Part shown: positions 9,593 through 18,175 of the stretch, one piece after another
Numbering within the stretch: position 1 is the stretch's first letter
Layout: every line of letters begins with the position of its first letter
DNA from: Aerococcaceae bacterium zg-1292
GTDB taxonomy: Bacteria; Bacillota; Bacilli; Lactobacillales; Aerococcaceae
DNA: 64,000 nt
Assembly: GCA_016126655.1 (NCBI GenBank)
Contig: CP065955.1
Location: 372,001-436,000 of the forward strand
Direction of reading: 5' to 3'
Notes under the pieces: generated by a model
Seen by the model: the letters and a program-made list of their open reading frames with translations, nothing else
Told to the model about the DNA's origin: nothing
Database searches by the model: none
Position numbers and translations under genes: made by a program

Positions 9593-9823
9593 ATGAAACC
9601 TTCTGTATTAGCTGGTGTTATTCAGCGTTTAACATCAATGGTCAACTCAGGTAATGAAGTTGAAGCCCGCCGTTTTGAGGTTGAGGGCGTGGAAAAATGT
9701 TTAGTTACGTATTACGTAGAGAGCGATTCGTTTGAAATGACTGATAGAGCAACGAATAGTGTGTATCAGTTTGATGATATTGATTTAGTTGCAATGGAAA
9801 TTTATGAATTATTATCAGAATAA
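9593..9823 (+). CDS. YkuJ / DUF1797 family protein
   Basis: A 76-residue acidic soluble protein. RRFEVEGVEKCLVTYYVESDSFEMT and the C-terminal YQFDDIDLVAMEIYELLSE match the YkuJ (DUF1797) family of Firmicutes, whose function is not known to me. Ribosome binding site AGAAAGGAATG. Terminated by the hairpin at 9843-9880. Confidence 0.8.
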   Translation: MKPSVLAGVIQRLTSMVNSGNEVEARRFEVEGVEKCLVTYYVESDSFEMTDRATNSVYQFDDIDLVAMEIYELLSE

Positions 9824-9842
9824 TAAGATTTAAATAACCACT

Positions 9843-9880
9843 AATAAGTCATTGTATTGATGAATACAATGGCTTATTTT
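9843..9880 (+). terminator. Terminator after ykuJ-like gene
   Basis: AATAAGTCATTGTATT (9843-9858) pairs with AATACAATGGCTTATT (9863-9878) with one mismatch-like G-T, loop gatg, then T. Confidence 0.8.
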
Positions 9881-9982
9881 GGTGCAGTTAAATAAGGTGT
9901 CTGAAAAACGTTTTTGAAAACGCTCTAAGCAAATCATTTGGGGTGTTCTTTGAAAAGTGTTATCCTTAAAGTATCAATAAAA

Positions 9983-10136
9983 CATGGTGCGAGCGAGGCT
10001 ACTCTGACTTGAACCACTAGAGAACATGGTGCGAGCGAGGACGCTCTGGCTCGAATCACTGGAGCAGAGGGCGCAGAAGCGCCGGAGCGCTTCAAGAGCT
10101 ATGCGAAGTGGACGTCGAGCCAGTCCGAGTGAGTCT
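9983..10136. repeat. Interspersed hairpin repeat, intact copy plus left-end fragment
   Basis: The fragment 9983-10018 repeats the first 35 bases of the following full copy (10024-10136). The full copy shows nested inverted repeats: outer CTGGCTCGA (10046-10054) with TCGAGCCAG (10115-10123), inner GAAGCGC (10076-10082) with GCGCTTC (10087-10093). It ends in agtccgagtgag. It lies about 100 bases upstream of ohr, inside what would be its 5' region. Confidence 0.8.
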
Positions 10137-10233
10137 AAATCCAAAATACTGTCGTGCGTAAAACGCACAGAGGAGATTTCTGAAGTGGATGTCAAGTCAA
10201 GCCGAGCGCACCCAAATAAGGAGCGTGTCAATA

Positions 10234-10656
10234 ATGAAAAAGATTCATACAACAAAGATGATTAATACAGGTGGCCGTGTCGGAGAGGTGCATTCACCGG
10301 ATAAAACCATGAATTTCCAAGTTGTTCAGCCGGGACAAAAAGTTGCTGGCGCAACAAATCCGGAACAATTATTTGCAGCAGGTTATAGTGCGTGTTTTAA
10401 CGGTGCTTTAGGTGCGGTAATGAAGGAACGTAATATTGATGGTGAAGCTGTGATTTCAGCAACTGTATCATTATATGCTGTGAGTGAGCGTTCCTTACCG
10501 GATGTTAAATTAGGTGTAGCCATCGAAGGCGCAATTGAAGGCGTTGATTTAGAAACAGCGCAAGCGTTATTAGAAGAAGCGCATCAAGTGTGTCCATACT
10601 CACGTGCGGTAGATGGTAATATTGAGGTAACAGTTAAAGCAGTTGAATCAATTTAA
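10234..10656 (+). CDS. ohr: Organic hydroperoxide resistance protein Ohr
   Basis: A 140-residue OsmC/Ohr family thiol peroxidase reducing organic and lipid hydroperoxides in the cytoplasm. Signature INTGGRVGEVHSPD (about 10-23) and the two redox cysteines in YSACFNGAL (about 50) and VCPYSRA (about 118) are present. The ATG at 10234 is preceded by AAGGAGCG; the longer frame starts in the upstream repeat and is not used. No ohrR regulator is next to it. Confidence 0.93.
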   Translation: MKKIHTTKMINTGGRVGEVHSPDKTMNFQVVQPGQKVAGATNPEQLFAAGYSACFNGALGAVMKERNIDGEAVISATVSLYAVSERSLPDVKLGVAIEGAIEGVDLETAQALLEEAHQVCPYSRAVDGNIEVTVKAVESI

Positions 10657-10671
10657 TGGCAAATAAACAAA

Positions 10672-10708
10672 CAGGCGTTGATTGTTCAAAACGAACAATC
10701 AACGCCTG
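10672..10708. terminator. Bidirectional terminator between ohr and trhA
   Basis: CAGGCGTTGATTGTTC (10672-10687) and GAACAATCAACGCCTG (10693-10708) are a perfect 16-bp inverted repeat between convergent genes. Confidence 0.9.
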
Positions 10709-10725
10709 ACTTATTTTCACTATGT

Positions 10726-11376
10726 TTACAACATAAAGTACACAATAGCGATATATTGCATTATGGATGCGAGTAAGATAAAGAGATGCCAAATCATATG
10801 GGAATAAGGCCGTTTACGTGCGTAAAAGATGGCGCCGATGGTATAGGCTAATCCACCGGATAACATTAATAGACTGAATGTTATTGTAGCACTATTTAAT
10901 ACAACAGGAACGACCAATATCACTAACCATCCCATAATTAAGTAGAGTGCTAAACTAAAGCGTTCATTAATTTCTTTGGCAAATATTTTATAGAAAATGC
11001 CAAATAATGTGATCGCCCATTGGATAGCGATAATCGTGTAACCGAGCCATCCGCCGACTAAGGATAAAGCGACTGGTGTGTAGCTACCCGCAATCGCTAC
11101 GTAAATCATGCTGTGGTCAATGATACGGCAGACGTATTTTTGCGGTGTCCCATAACCCATTGCGTGATAGATGGTGGATGATAAAAACATCAAAAATAAA
11201 CTGATAATAAAGATTGAAAAACCAACGACAGCTTTGATGTCGTAATGTTGTAAAGCATAGTTAGCAGATATCGGCAATAAAATCAGCATGGCGAGTGCGC
11301 CGATACCATGGGTAACGCTATTGGCGACTTCTTCAGCGAATGATAAAGGGGCGCTAAATTTATTTTTTCGGCTCAT
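10726..11376 (-). CDS. trhA: Hemolysin III family membrane protein (PAQR-like)
   Basis: A 216-residue protein with seven membrane segments. Motifs of the hemolysin III/PAQR family: EEVANSVTHGIGA (12-24) with the conserved H, SSTIYHAMG (about 66-74), IDHSMIYVAIAGSYTP (about 86-101) and a late MIWHLFIL (about 194-201). Their His, Ser and Asp residues form a metal site in the family. The family is tied to membrane energetics homeostasis (TrhA) more than lysis. Its start overlaps the upstream DUF1836 gene by four bases, so the two are co-transcribed. Confidence 0.88.
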   Translation of the reverse strand: MSRKNKFSAPLSFAEEVANSVTHGIGALAMLILLPISANYALQHYDIKAVVGFSIFIISLFLMFLSSTIYHAMGYGTPQKYVCRIIDHSMIYVAIAGSYTPVALSLVGGWLGYTIIAIQWAITLFGIFYKIFAKEINERFSLALYLIMGWLVILVVPVVLNSATITFSLLMLSGGLAYTIGAIFYARKRPYSHMIWHLFILLASIMQYIAIVYFML

Positions 11377-11819
11377 AGGGATTCCTCCAATTGGTGGGCT
11401 AAGTGTTTGGTTTGTTGATGTAAGAGAAAGGTTTGACCTGCTGAGGATATCAGAGGATGGATGTCGGATTGAGTGTCGGTATCACCACTGATTGCGTCGA
11501 CAAAGGCATTGTATAACGTATCCGTCTTATATAATGCACTTAATTGCTGAATCACCCGGGCTAAATCTTGAATAGCAAAGACTTCTTTTAATAAGGAAAT
11601 GGCTATTAAATACGCGAGTTGTTCCTTCGTGTATTTCTTTTTAATCGGTTTAGCAATATAATGGTGTTTCACGTAATTATTGACCATTGAGGCGGTTAAA
11701 CTTTCTTTTTCAGGCGCAACGTGCGGTGCGACTATTTGATTGACATATAGTAAGACTTGGTCCAAATATAATGCAATGTCTGGCAACTGCTGCCAATTAG
11801 GTAGCGCTGGAGTAGTCAT
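11373..11819 (-). CDS. DUF1836 domain protein
   Basis: A 148-residue cytoplasmic protein. KESLTASMVNNYVKHHYIAKPIKKKYTKEQLAYLIAISLLKEVF (about 57-100) is the DUF1836 core, an HTH-like helical domain often compared with MerR-type DNA-binding domains. Molecular role unknown. First gene of a two-gene operon with trhA, overlapping by ATGA. Ribosome binding site AGGTGAT on the minus strand. Confidence 0.75.
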   Translation of the reverse strand: MTTPALPNWQQLPDIALYLDQVLLYVNQIVAPHVAPEKESLTASMVNNYVKHHYIAKPIKKKYTKEQLAYLIAISLLKEVFAIQDLARVIQQLSALYKTDTLYNAFVDAISGDTDTQSDIHPLISSAGQTFLLHQQTKHLAHQLEESL

Positions 11820-12075
11820 TTTATCACCTCATCTAGTTTTTATAACTAGATTATAACGTTTTGTTAAAACAAATGCAATTCTAACAGTACTTATGCTTCA
11901 GTGACCTTTGATAAATCGAATCAGTTTCATTTGACGTGCGCTGTGCAGAAAGTTTGGTACCGATACGGGTATGCACCATCGTGATTTTCTTTTGGTTTCA
12001 GTGCGAAATGTCTACTATATGCAGCGGTAGTTTTTGTGATATACTAGTGAAGAGTAAGTGTAATAGGAGAACATA

Positions 12076-12600
12076 GTGAATATGAATTTACAGCCGAAAT
12101 GGCGCATTAACTCAGTCTATGATATTCAACCTATCGAGTTGATTAAGCAAGGTTATCAAGCAGCCATTGTTGATTTGGACAATACGTTAATTGCCTCGCA
12201 TAGCACGGTTGTCACACCTGTGATGGCAGCGTGGATTGAACAAGCTCAAGCTTGTGGTTTACAGCTCTATATTTTATCTAATAATCGTAAACGCCGTGCG
12301 CAAATGATTTTAGCGCCTTTAGGATTGCGTTATACGGCTGATGCGTTAAAGCCTAGAAAATACGGATTTCAACAGGCGCTAACTGCCTTTCAGTTACCGA
12401 AGGAAAAAGTGATTGTTATTGGTGACCAGTTCATCACGGATTTAATTGGAGCTAAGCGCATGAACATGGATATCATTTTAGTTAAGCCATTAGAAAAAAG
12501 AGATAATGTCTATACGTGGCTAAATCGCTCGATTGAACGATTAATTTATCGCAAAATCGGCATTAACCGACATGAAGATTGGGGGAACACACTTGAGTGA
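12076..12600 (+). CDS. yqeG: YqeG family HAD IIIA-type phosphatase
   Basis: A 174-residue HAD phosphatase. Motif I DLDNTLI (34-40), motif II LSNN (about 74), and motif III/IV IGDQFITDLIGAKRMN (about 117-132) are intact. Substrate unknown. It starts at GTG 12076, five bases after AGGAGA; the ATG two codons later is the alternative. First gene of the eight-gene yqeG-to-tmcAL block, overlapping yqeH by eight bases. Confidence 0.9.
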   Translation: MNMNLQPKWRINSVYDIQPIELIKQGYQAAIVDLDNTLIASHSTVVTPVMAAWIEQAQACGLQLYILSNNRKRRAQMILAPLGLRYTADALKPRKYGFQQALTAFQLPKEKVIVIGDQFITDLIGAKRMNMDIILVKPLEKRDNVYTWLNRSIERLIYRKIGINRHEDWGNTLE

Positions 12601-13705
12601 AAATACTTATCAATGTATCGGTTGTGGTGCAATGATACAAACAACAGATGTCAACGCGATGGGATACCTACCAAATAGTGCGTTGCAAAAAGGAATTGAA
12701 AAAGGCGAATTTTATTGTCAGCGCTGCTTTCGATTAAGAAACTATAATGAGTTACAAGACATACACGTTTCTGATGATGTGTTTTTAGAAAAATTGAGCC
12801 AAATCGCAGAGGATGATGCTTTAGTTGTCAAAGTAATTGACATATTTGATGTAGAAGGCAGCATGATTCATGGCTTGTCACGATTTATCGGTAATCAGCC
12901 ATTTGTCGTATTGGCGAATAAGGTGGATTTATTACCGAAAGTAACGAATCAACGGCGTTTGAAACACTGGATTAAAGTGTTGCTGAATAAAAATGGCTTG
13001 TATCCAGAAGATGTGTTATTAGCAAGTGCCAATAAAAAGCAAACGTTAGAACCATTCATTGCGTTGATTGAACGTGTGATTGCCAAGAAAAATGTTTATA
13101 TTGTCGGTGTAACGAATGTCGGAAAGTCTACGTTAATTAACCAATTGATTAGTTATTATGGTGGTGAAAAATCAATTATCACCACATCTAATCATCCTGG
13201 CACCACTTTAGATTTAATTGAAATCCCGATGAATGAAGACCATGCAATTATTGATACACCGGGGATTATTCGTCGCTCACAATTAGCGCATTATTTAACA
13301 CGTGACGAAATTCGTAAAGTGTTACCGACGAAACCATTGAAGCCGAAAACGTATCAATTGAATCCAGAGCAAACCATTTTTTTAGGTGGCTTGGCGCGTG
13401 TAGATTTTGTAAAAGGTCAGCGAGCCGCAATGACATTTTATGTGTCGAATGATTTGTATATTCACCGAACAAAATTAGCGGAAGCCAATGCGTTATACGA
13501 GCGTCATCGCGGTGAGTTACTGAGTCCGCCATCAATTGAACGTTTAGATGCCTTTCCACCGCTTGTAAAAAAATCGTTAAAACTACAAGCAAATCAAGAC
13601 GTTGCGATTTCAGGTCTAGGATGGTTGACGACGAATGTACCGGTTGAATTGGATGTATGGGTGCCCAAAGGCGTTACTTTATTAATTCGCGAAGCAATTA
13701 TATAG
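12593..13705 (+). CDS. yqeH: Ribosome biogenesis GTPase YqeH
   Basis: A circularly permuted GTPase for 30S assembly. An N-terminal zinc finger CIGCGAMIQT...CQRC precedes the GTPase motifs, which appear in permuted order: ANKVDLL (G4), then GVTNVGKST (G1), a TTSNHPGTT stretch (G2) and DTPGI (G3). The C-terminal domain is RNA-binding. The TTG start at 12593 has GGGGGAA upstream and fits family N-termini; ATG 12572 would add seven residues. Confidence 0.92.
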   Translation: MSENTYQCIGCGAMIQTTDVNAMGYLPNSALQKGIEKGEFYCQRCFRLRNYNELQDIHVSDDVFLEKLSQIAEDDALVVKVIDIFDVEGSMIHGLSRFIGNQPFVVLANKVDLLPKVTNQRRLKHWIKVLLNKNGLYPEDVLLASANKKQTLEPFIALIERVIAKKNVYIVGVTNVGKSTLINQLISYYGGEKSIITTSNHPGTTLDLIEIPMNEDHAIIDTPGIIRRSQLAHYLTRDEIRKVLPTKPLKPKTYQLNPEQTIFLGGLARVDFVKGQRAAMTFYVSNDLYIHRTKLAEANALYERHRGELLSPPSIERLDAFPPLVKKSLKLQANQDVAISGLGWLTTNVPVELDVWVPKGVTLLIREAII

Positions 13706-13734
13706 AATGATAGGATAAATGAAAGGACAACGAG

Positions 13735-14049
13735 ATGACATTAAACAAAGCACAAATTAAATTTTTGAAAAAAGTGTCGCATGAACACAAATCAAATTAT
13801 CAAATCGGGAAATTGGGTTTGTCCGATAATTTTATTGAGCAAATCGACTTGGCGTTAGAAAAGCACGAGTTGATTAAATTTAATATTTTACAAAATTCGA
13901 TGGAAGACATTAAAGAGGCAGCAGCACAAGTAGCACAAGCGATTAACGCGGACGTTGTTCAAACGATTGGACATACTGCTGTTTTATACCGAGAATCGGA
14001 TAAAGAAAAATATCGAGTATTATCTAAACAAGTAAAAGCCGTTCGTTAA
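13735..14049 (+). CDS. yhbY: YhbY family CRM-domain RNA-binding protein
   Basis: A 104-residue single CRM domain: LNKAQIKFLKKVSHEHKSNYQIGKLGLSDNFIEQIDLALEKHELIKF and the GHTAVLYRES strand are typical. The family associates with pre-50S particles. It lies between yqeH and nadD, as usual in Firmicutes. Ribosome binding site GAAAGGACAACG. Confidence 0.92.
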   Translation: MTLNKAQIKFLKKVSHEHKSNYQIGKLGLSDNFIEQIDLALEKHELIKFNILQNSMEDIKEAAAQVAQAINADVVQTIGHTAVLYRESDKEKYRVLSKQVKAVR

Positions 14050-14082
14050 TAAGTGAAAACAAGAAATAGTAAGAGGTGACAT

Positions 14083-14757
14083 ATGACGGTAAAGACGGAA
14101 GATTTATTAGATATTGCCTTAGCAGAAGGCGTGGATTTAACGACTTTTTCCCAAGAAGCGTTACAGCCAACGCGTGTAGGCCGTTATCGCATCGGAATTA
14201 TGGGCGGTACCTTTAACCCACCGCATTTAGGACATTTATTAATGGCGGAGCAAGTAGGTCGTCAGTTAGAGCTGGACGAAGTATGGTTTATGCCGACAGC
14301 GAAACCGCCACATGGACTAGGTAAAACCACAATTGCCGCGCAACATCGTATTCAGATGGTACAAAAAGCGATTGCCGAAAATCCGTTGTTTAAGTTACAG
14401 CCCTATGAAGTGAATCGAGGCGGTAAAAATTATACGGTGGATACGATGCGTCATTTTACTCAAGAGTATCCAGAAGCTGATTTTTATTTTATTATCGGAA
14501 CGGATAGTGCGAATGATTTGGATACTTGGCATGAAATTGATGAGTTAGCTAAATTAGTTCAGTTCGTAGGAGTGCGTCGACCAGGAGAGCCACTGTATAA
14601 TGGACGTCATTCTATTTTATGGGTGGATTCGCCATTGGTTGATTTGAGTTCAACTGAAATTCGTTTGCGTGTATATTTAGAGCAATCAATTCGCTATCAA
14701 GTACCATTGGCAGTGGAAAAATATATTATGCAACACGGACTTTATAAAGAGGGATAG
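14083..14757 (+). CDS. nadD: Nicotinate-nucleotide adenylyltransferase
   Basis: A 224-residue enzyme making deamido-NAD from nicotinate mononucleotide and ATP. The nucleotidyltransferase motif GIMGGTFNPPHLGHLLMAEQV (about 38-58) contains the GxFxPxHxGH signature, and DLSSTEIRLRV (about 186) is the SSTxIR motif. The first 33 residues (MTVKTEDLLDIALAEGVDLT onward) precede the catalytic domain as in several lactic acid bacteria. Ribosome binding site AGAGGTGACAT fixes the start. yqeK follows after three bases. Confidence 0.94.
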   Translation: MTVKTEDLLDIALAEGVDLTTFSQEALQPTRVGRYRIGIMGGTFNPPHLGHLLMAEQVGRQLELDEVWFMPTAKPPHGLGKTTIAAQHRIQMVQKAIAENPLFKLQPYEVNRGGKNYTVDTMRHFTQEYPEADFYFIIGTDSANDLDTWHEIDELAKLVQFVGVRRPGEPLYNGRHSILWVDSPLVDLSSTEIRLRVYLEQSIRYQVPLAVEKYIMQHGLYKEG

Positions 14758-14760
14758 ACC

Positions 14761-15354
14761 ATGGAGTATGCTAGCAAATGGATTAATGTAACGCGTGGGG
14801 AACTATTACGTGATTTAGCGAAAAAAATTAAGCCAAGTCGCTATCAGCATGTGTTGCGTGTGGAACAAACAGCGATTGAGTTGGCGAAAGCGAACCAAGT
14901 GGATATCGAAAAGGCTAGCATCGCTGCCTTAATGCATGATTATGCGAAAGATTATCCACTCGATGAGATGAAACAGTTAGCGTTGCAATATTGGGATGAG
15001 CCACTACTGCAAAAAGCAGGAGGGAATATCTGGCACGGTTTTGCAGCGGCTACGATTGCAAAAGAGCAGTATGGTGTGACAGATACGAATATCTTAAATG
15101 CCATTGCTGTCCACACAATTGGCTGGTATCAGATGACACCATTGATGTCAGTTATTTTTATTGCTGATTATATGGAGCCAGGACGAGATTTTCCAGGTGT
15201 TGAAGTGGTGCGTCAATTGACACAACAATCGCTAGACCAAGCAGTAGGCTATAAGTTGACGCATAATATTCAATACTTATTACAGCAGCAACAACCATTA
15301 TTTTTACCTACAATTGATTTTTATAATCAGTGGATTCAACGTAAAAACAATTAG
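14761..15354 (+). CDS. yqeK: HD-domain phosphohydrolase YqeK
   Basis: A 197-residue HD-domain protein. The metal-binding pattern is H (RYQHVLRVEQTA), HD (ALMHDYAKDY, about 58-67), H (WHGFAA) and HTIGW...D (VHTIGWYQM, FIADYMEPGRDFPG). YqeK enzymes hydrolyse diadenosine tetraphosphate by family precedent. It sits directly downstream of nadD as in most Firmicutes. Confidence 0.92.
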   Translation: MEYASKWINVTRGELLRDLAKKIKPSRYQHVLRVEQTAIELAKANQVDIEKASIAALMHDYAKDYPLDEMKQLALQYWDEPLLQKAGGNIWHGFAAATIAKEQYGVTDTNILNAIAVHTIGWYQMTPLMSVIFIADYMEPGRDFPGVEVVRQLTQQSLDQAVGYKLTHNIQYLLQQQQPLFLPTIDFYNQWIQRKNN

Positions 15355-15474
15355 AAAACCAGTATTGTATCATGAAAGACTTGAAAAAGACAGTGGTTTT
15401 CGAGGAAGCTATAAAGGAAATGTTTGAAGTGGACAGTAATATCACATGGAGTGAACCTAAAGAAGGAGATTTAT

Positions 15475-15849
15475 ATGACAAAAACAACATTAGAAAAATT
15501 AGAAGTAATCGTACGTGCAGCGGATGACCGCATGGCACAAGATATTATGGCGTTGGATGTTGCGAATGTAACCCCCATTGCTGATTATTTTGTGATTATG
15601 CACGCACGTAATGAAAAGCAATTAGATGCAGTAGTGCAATCAATTTTAGAAGCGGCGCATCAAGCAAGTATCGCGGTTAAACAAGTTGAAGGAAAAGATG
15701 GCGGTAAATGGGTATTAATCGATTTGGTTGATATTATTGTCCACGTGTTTTATTACTCCGAACGCACGCACTATAATTTAGAAAAGATTTGGCAAGATGC
15801 ACCTGCAGTCGATATTTCAGCATGGATTAGTGAGAATAATGAGTTTTAG
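15475..15849 (+). CDS. rsfS: Ribosomal silencing factor RsfS
   Basis: A 124-residue Iojap/RsfS protein that binds L14 and blocks subunit joining when nutrients are scarce. Motifs DVANVTPIADYFVIMHARNEKQLDAV and the C-terminal GGKWVLIDLVDIIVHVF are diagnostic. ATG 15475 follows AGAAGGAGAT at seven bases; the longer frame is not used. The methyltransferase start overlaps its stop. Confidence 0.94.
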   Translation: MTKTTLEKLEVIVRAADDRMAQDIMALDVANVTPIADYFVIMHARNEKQLDAVVQSILEAAHQASIAVKQVEGKDGGKWVLIDLVDIIVHVFYYSERTHYNLEKIWQDAPAVDISAWISENNEF

Positions 15850-16579
15850 TCGTATTGCTAAAGTCTATGACCGTTTTAACGATTTAGAAACGTATGAACA
15901 GTGGCTAGATTTTACGTTAAGTGCTGTCAATCAACAGCCGAAAAAAGTATTGGATGTCGCTTGTGGTACGGGGTGGTTCACTAGTTTATTAGCCCCATTT
16001 GTTGGCGAGATTACGGGGATGGATATTGATGAAGAGATGCTGGCGATAGCCCGCCGTGAAGACCCTGAACAAGTAGTGATGTATCGCCAAGGCGATATGT
16101 TAGCGATGACGGCTTATCCGACAGATTATGATTTAGTAACCTGTTACGCTGATTCATTATGCTTTTTAGATAACCCGCAACAAGTTCAGCGAGCTATTCA
16201 GCAAATGCTTGAGCGATTAACACCGGGCGGCACATTATTATTCGATGTGTGGACACCGTATCAAGTGACGACTGGCTTTGATAATTTTAGTTATTTCGAT
16301 TCCGATGAGACAGCAGCGCTATTATGGGATAGTGTGGTTGATGTGGAGTCGCAGTCAGTAGAACATTATTTAACAGTATTTGTGCGAACAGATGATAATC
16401 GTTATGAGCGAGATGAGGTTGTTTTAACCGAGCACGCACATCCTTTGTCTGTCTATCAAGCAGCTTTTGAACAAAGTGGTGTTGCTTCAGTAGAAGTATT
16501 TGTTAATTTCGGTGAATCTTATTATGATGAAGCGCAACATCAAACAGCTGACCGTTGGTTTTTTAGAGTAGTGAAATGA
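15839..16579 (+). CDS. Class I SAM-dependent methyltransferase (YqeM type)
   Basis: A 246-residue class I methyltransferase. SAM-binding motif I VLDVACGTGWFTSLLAP (about 38-54), acidic motif II EITGMDIDEEMLAIA, and motif LVTCYADSLCFL. Substrate unknown; this position next to rsfS is the usual YqeM location. The ATG at 15839 overlaps the rsfS stop and is chosen over an upstream in-frame start inside rsfS. Confidence 0.85.
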   Translation: MSFSRIAKVYDRFNDLETYEQWLDFTLSAVNQQPKKVLDVACGTGWFTSLLAPFVGEITGMDIDEEMLAIARREDPEQVVMYRQGDMLAMTAYPTDYDLVTCYADSLCFLDNPQQVQRAIQQMLERLTPGGTLLFDVWTPYQVTTGFDNFSYFDSDETAALLWDSVVDVESQSVEHYLTVFVRTDDNRYERDEVVLTEHAHPLSVYQAAFEQSGVASVEVFVNFGESYYDEAQHQTADRWFFRVVK

Positions 16580-17739
16580 TGAAAATAGTTGGTGTTATTA
16601 CAGAATATAATCCGCTGCATGCAGGACATATTTACCAGTTGAATGAGATTCGTCAACGAAGCAAGTGTAACGTACTCGTTGTGGTGATGAGTGGTAATGT
16701 TGTGCAACGTGGCGAGTTTGCGATGATTGATAAATGGCACCGTGCCAAGCTTGCAGTAGAAGCGGGTGCTGATATTGTTTTTGAACTGCCTGTAATTGCT
16801 AGTTTGCAGTCAGCGGATTATTTTGCGCAAGTGGGAGTGCAATTATTATCGCATTTACTGTGCCAGGAATTTTATTTTGGTACAGAAATGGCAGAGGTTC
16901 ATCAAATAGAACAATTATTAGATAGTATCAAAACGCAACAAAAGGCAATCGATAAAATGGTCCAAACATTGGCACGCCAAGGAATAGGTTATGCTAAAGC
17001 ATACAGTGATGCAGTACAACAATGGGCACCTGAAGTGGCGTTTGATATGCGTTTGGCTAATCAACAATTGGGACTGCGTTATATTGATGCGAACCGACAA
17101 CTGGAGCAACCGATGACGGCGCACGCAATACCACGAAAACCGCAAAGGGAAAGTCAACCATTGATGAGCGCTACACAAATTCGTCAGCGGATGCACCAAC
17201 AACAATTAAAGCCAGACGATGTGCCGCAATGTACGTGGGAGGTACTACAACAAGTTCCGATTGTTAAAATGGCAGATTACTGGTCGTTGCTGCAGTACCG
17301 TCTCACGACACATACACCCGATTCTCTGCGAGCTATTTTTGGTGTCAAAGAAGGTATCGAGTACAAGTTGTTACAAGAAGTGCTCGCTGCTGAGTCCTGG
17401 GATGAGTTGGTGACCCGTATGGTATCCAAACGTTGGACACGCGCAAGCATTCAACGGCTCTTGATGGCGATATTAGGTGATATTTCGAATGATGAGATGC
17501 AACAAGAAAAGCAACTGTTTAACAGGCAGCCGATGACGCGATTATTAGCTTACCGTCAAACTTGTACTCGTTATTTGAAAGAATTGCGTCAACATTCGAT
17601 ATATATTATGAATAATTGGAAGCAATCTTATAATGAGACATGTCAATTGATGGTGCGAATGGATCGTATTTATCAATTAAATTCAGTTCAAACGATTGAT
17701 GAACAGACAGTAACAAGACATTCGATTGATATATGTTAG
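16576..17739 (+). CDS. tmcAL: tRNA(Met) cytidine acetate ligase TmcAL
   Basis: A 387-residue YlbM/TmcAL protein that forms N4-acetylcytidine at the wobble position of elongator tRNA-Met from acetate and ATP. The N-terminal nucleotidyltransferase domain shows GVITEYNPLHAGHIYQLNEIR (about 6-26) and VVVMSGNVVQRGEFAMIDKW. It overlaps the methyltransferase stop by four bases and ends the block. Confidence 0.92.
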   Translation: MMKIVGVITEYNPLHAGHIYQLNEIRQRSKCNVLVVVMSGNVVQRGEFAMIDKWHRAKLAVEAGADIVFELPVIASLQSADYFAQVGVQLLSHLLCQEFYFGTEMAEVHQIEQLLDSIKTQQKAIDKMVQTLARQGIGYAKAYSDAVQQWAPEVAFDMRLANQQLGLRYIDANRQLEQPMTAHAIPRKPQRESQPLMSATQIRQRMHQQQLKPDDVPQCTWEVLQQVPIVKMADYWSLLQYRLTTHTPDSLRAIFGVKEGIEYKLLQEVLAAESWDELVTRMVSKRWTRASIQRLLMAILGDISNDEMQQEKQLFNRQPMTRLLAYRQTCTRYLKELRQHSIYIMNNWKQSYNETCQLMVRMDRIYQLNSVQTIDEQTVTRHSIDIC

Positions 17740-17754
17740 TAATTAAAGTAAAAT

Positions 17755-17797
17755 AGAGTCAATGAAATCATGTATAGATTTATTGACTCTTATTTTT
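17755..17797 (+). terminator. Terminator of the yqeG-tmcAL block
   Basis: AGAGTCAAT (17755-17763) and ATTGACTCT (17782-17790) pair around an 18-base loop and are followed by TATTTTT. Confidence 0.8.
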
Positions 17798-17849
17798 GAG
17801 TGACATATAATATAATTAGTGATAGAAAGCGTTATTACGTGCGTTATTT

Positions 17850-18055
17850 CCTGAATTTTCGAATACACAAATAGAATAATCGTAATAAATGTTGCTTTAT
17901 TAATATTTGTAGCTGTCTAAACGTAGTAAGCTCGTATTAAGTCCAACATAACGATAAAAGTTTTATGTTTTATTTACGACCATCTTAATATCAATATTTG
18001 TTTGAAAAGAAACTAATTGTACCCCATGAAATCTTTATGGACTAGGTAATTCAGT
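17850..18055 (+). mobile_element. Left-end remnant of an IS element
   Basis: This sequence is an imperfect inverted copy of 21450-21668. Both begin CCTGAATT..CGAA and share blocks such as AATAGAATAAT, GTAATAAATGTTG, ATAACGATAAAAGTTTAATG (last base varies) and TCAATATTTG. At 21.4 kb the same sequence leads straight into a transposase start; here the transposase is gone and a lacI-type gene follows. It therefore marks an old insertion in the plus orientation. Confidence 0.7.
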
Positions 18056-18175
18056 TTGTTTGTAAATATTGTGTTAATTTATAATTCCTCCCAACTGTTT
18101 TTATTTTTTTGCTTTTTTAATATCTGATAATTAATTTTATTTAAAACACTTGAAGGATGAAAGAAGGAAGTTTGA

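Noticed and set aside
9974..10255. 93- and 79-residue open frames over the repeat upstream of ohr
   Set aside because: Repeat-derived; the real gene starts at 10234 with its own AAGGAGCG.
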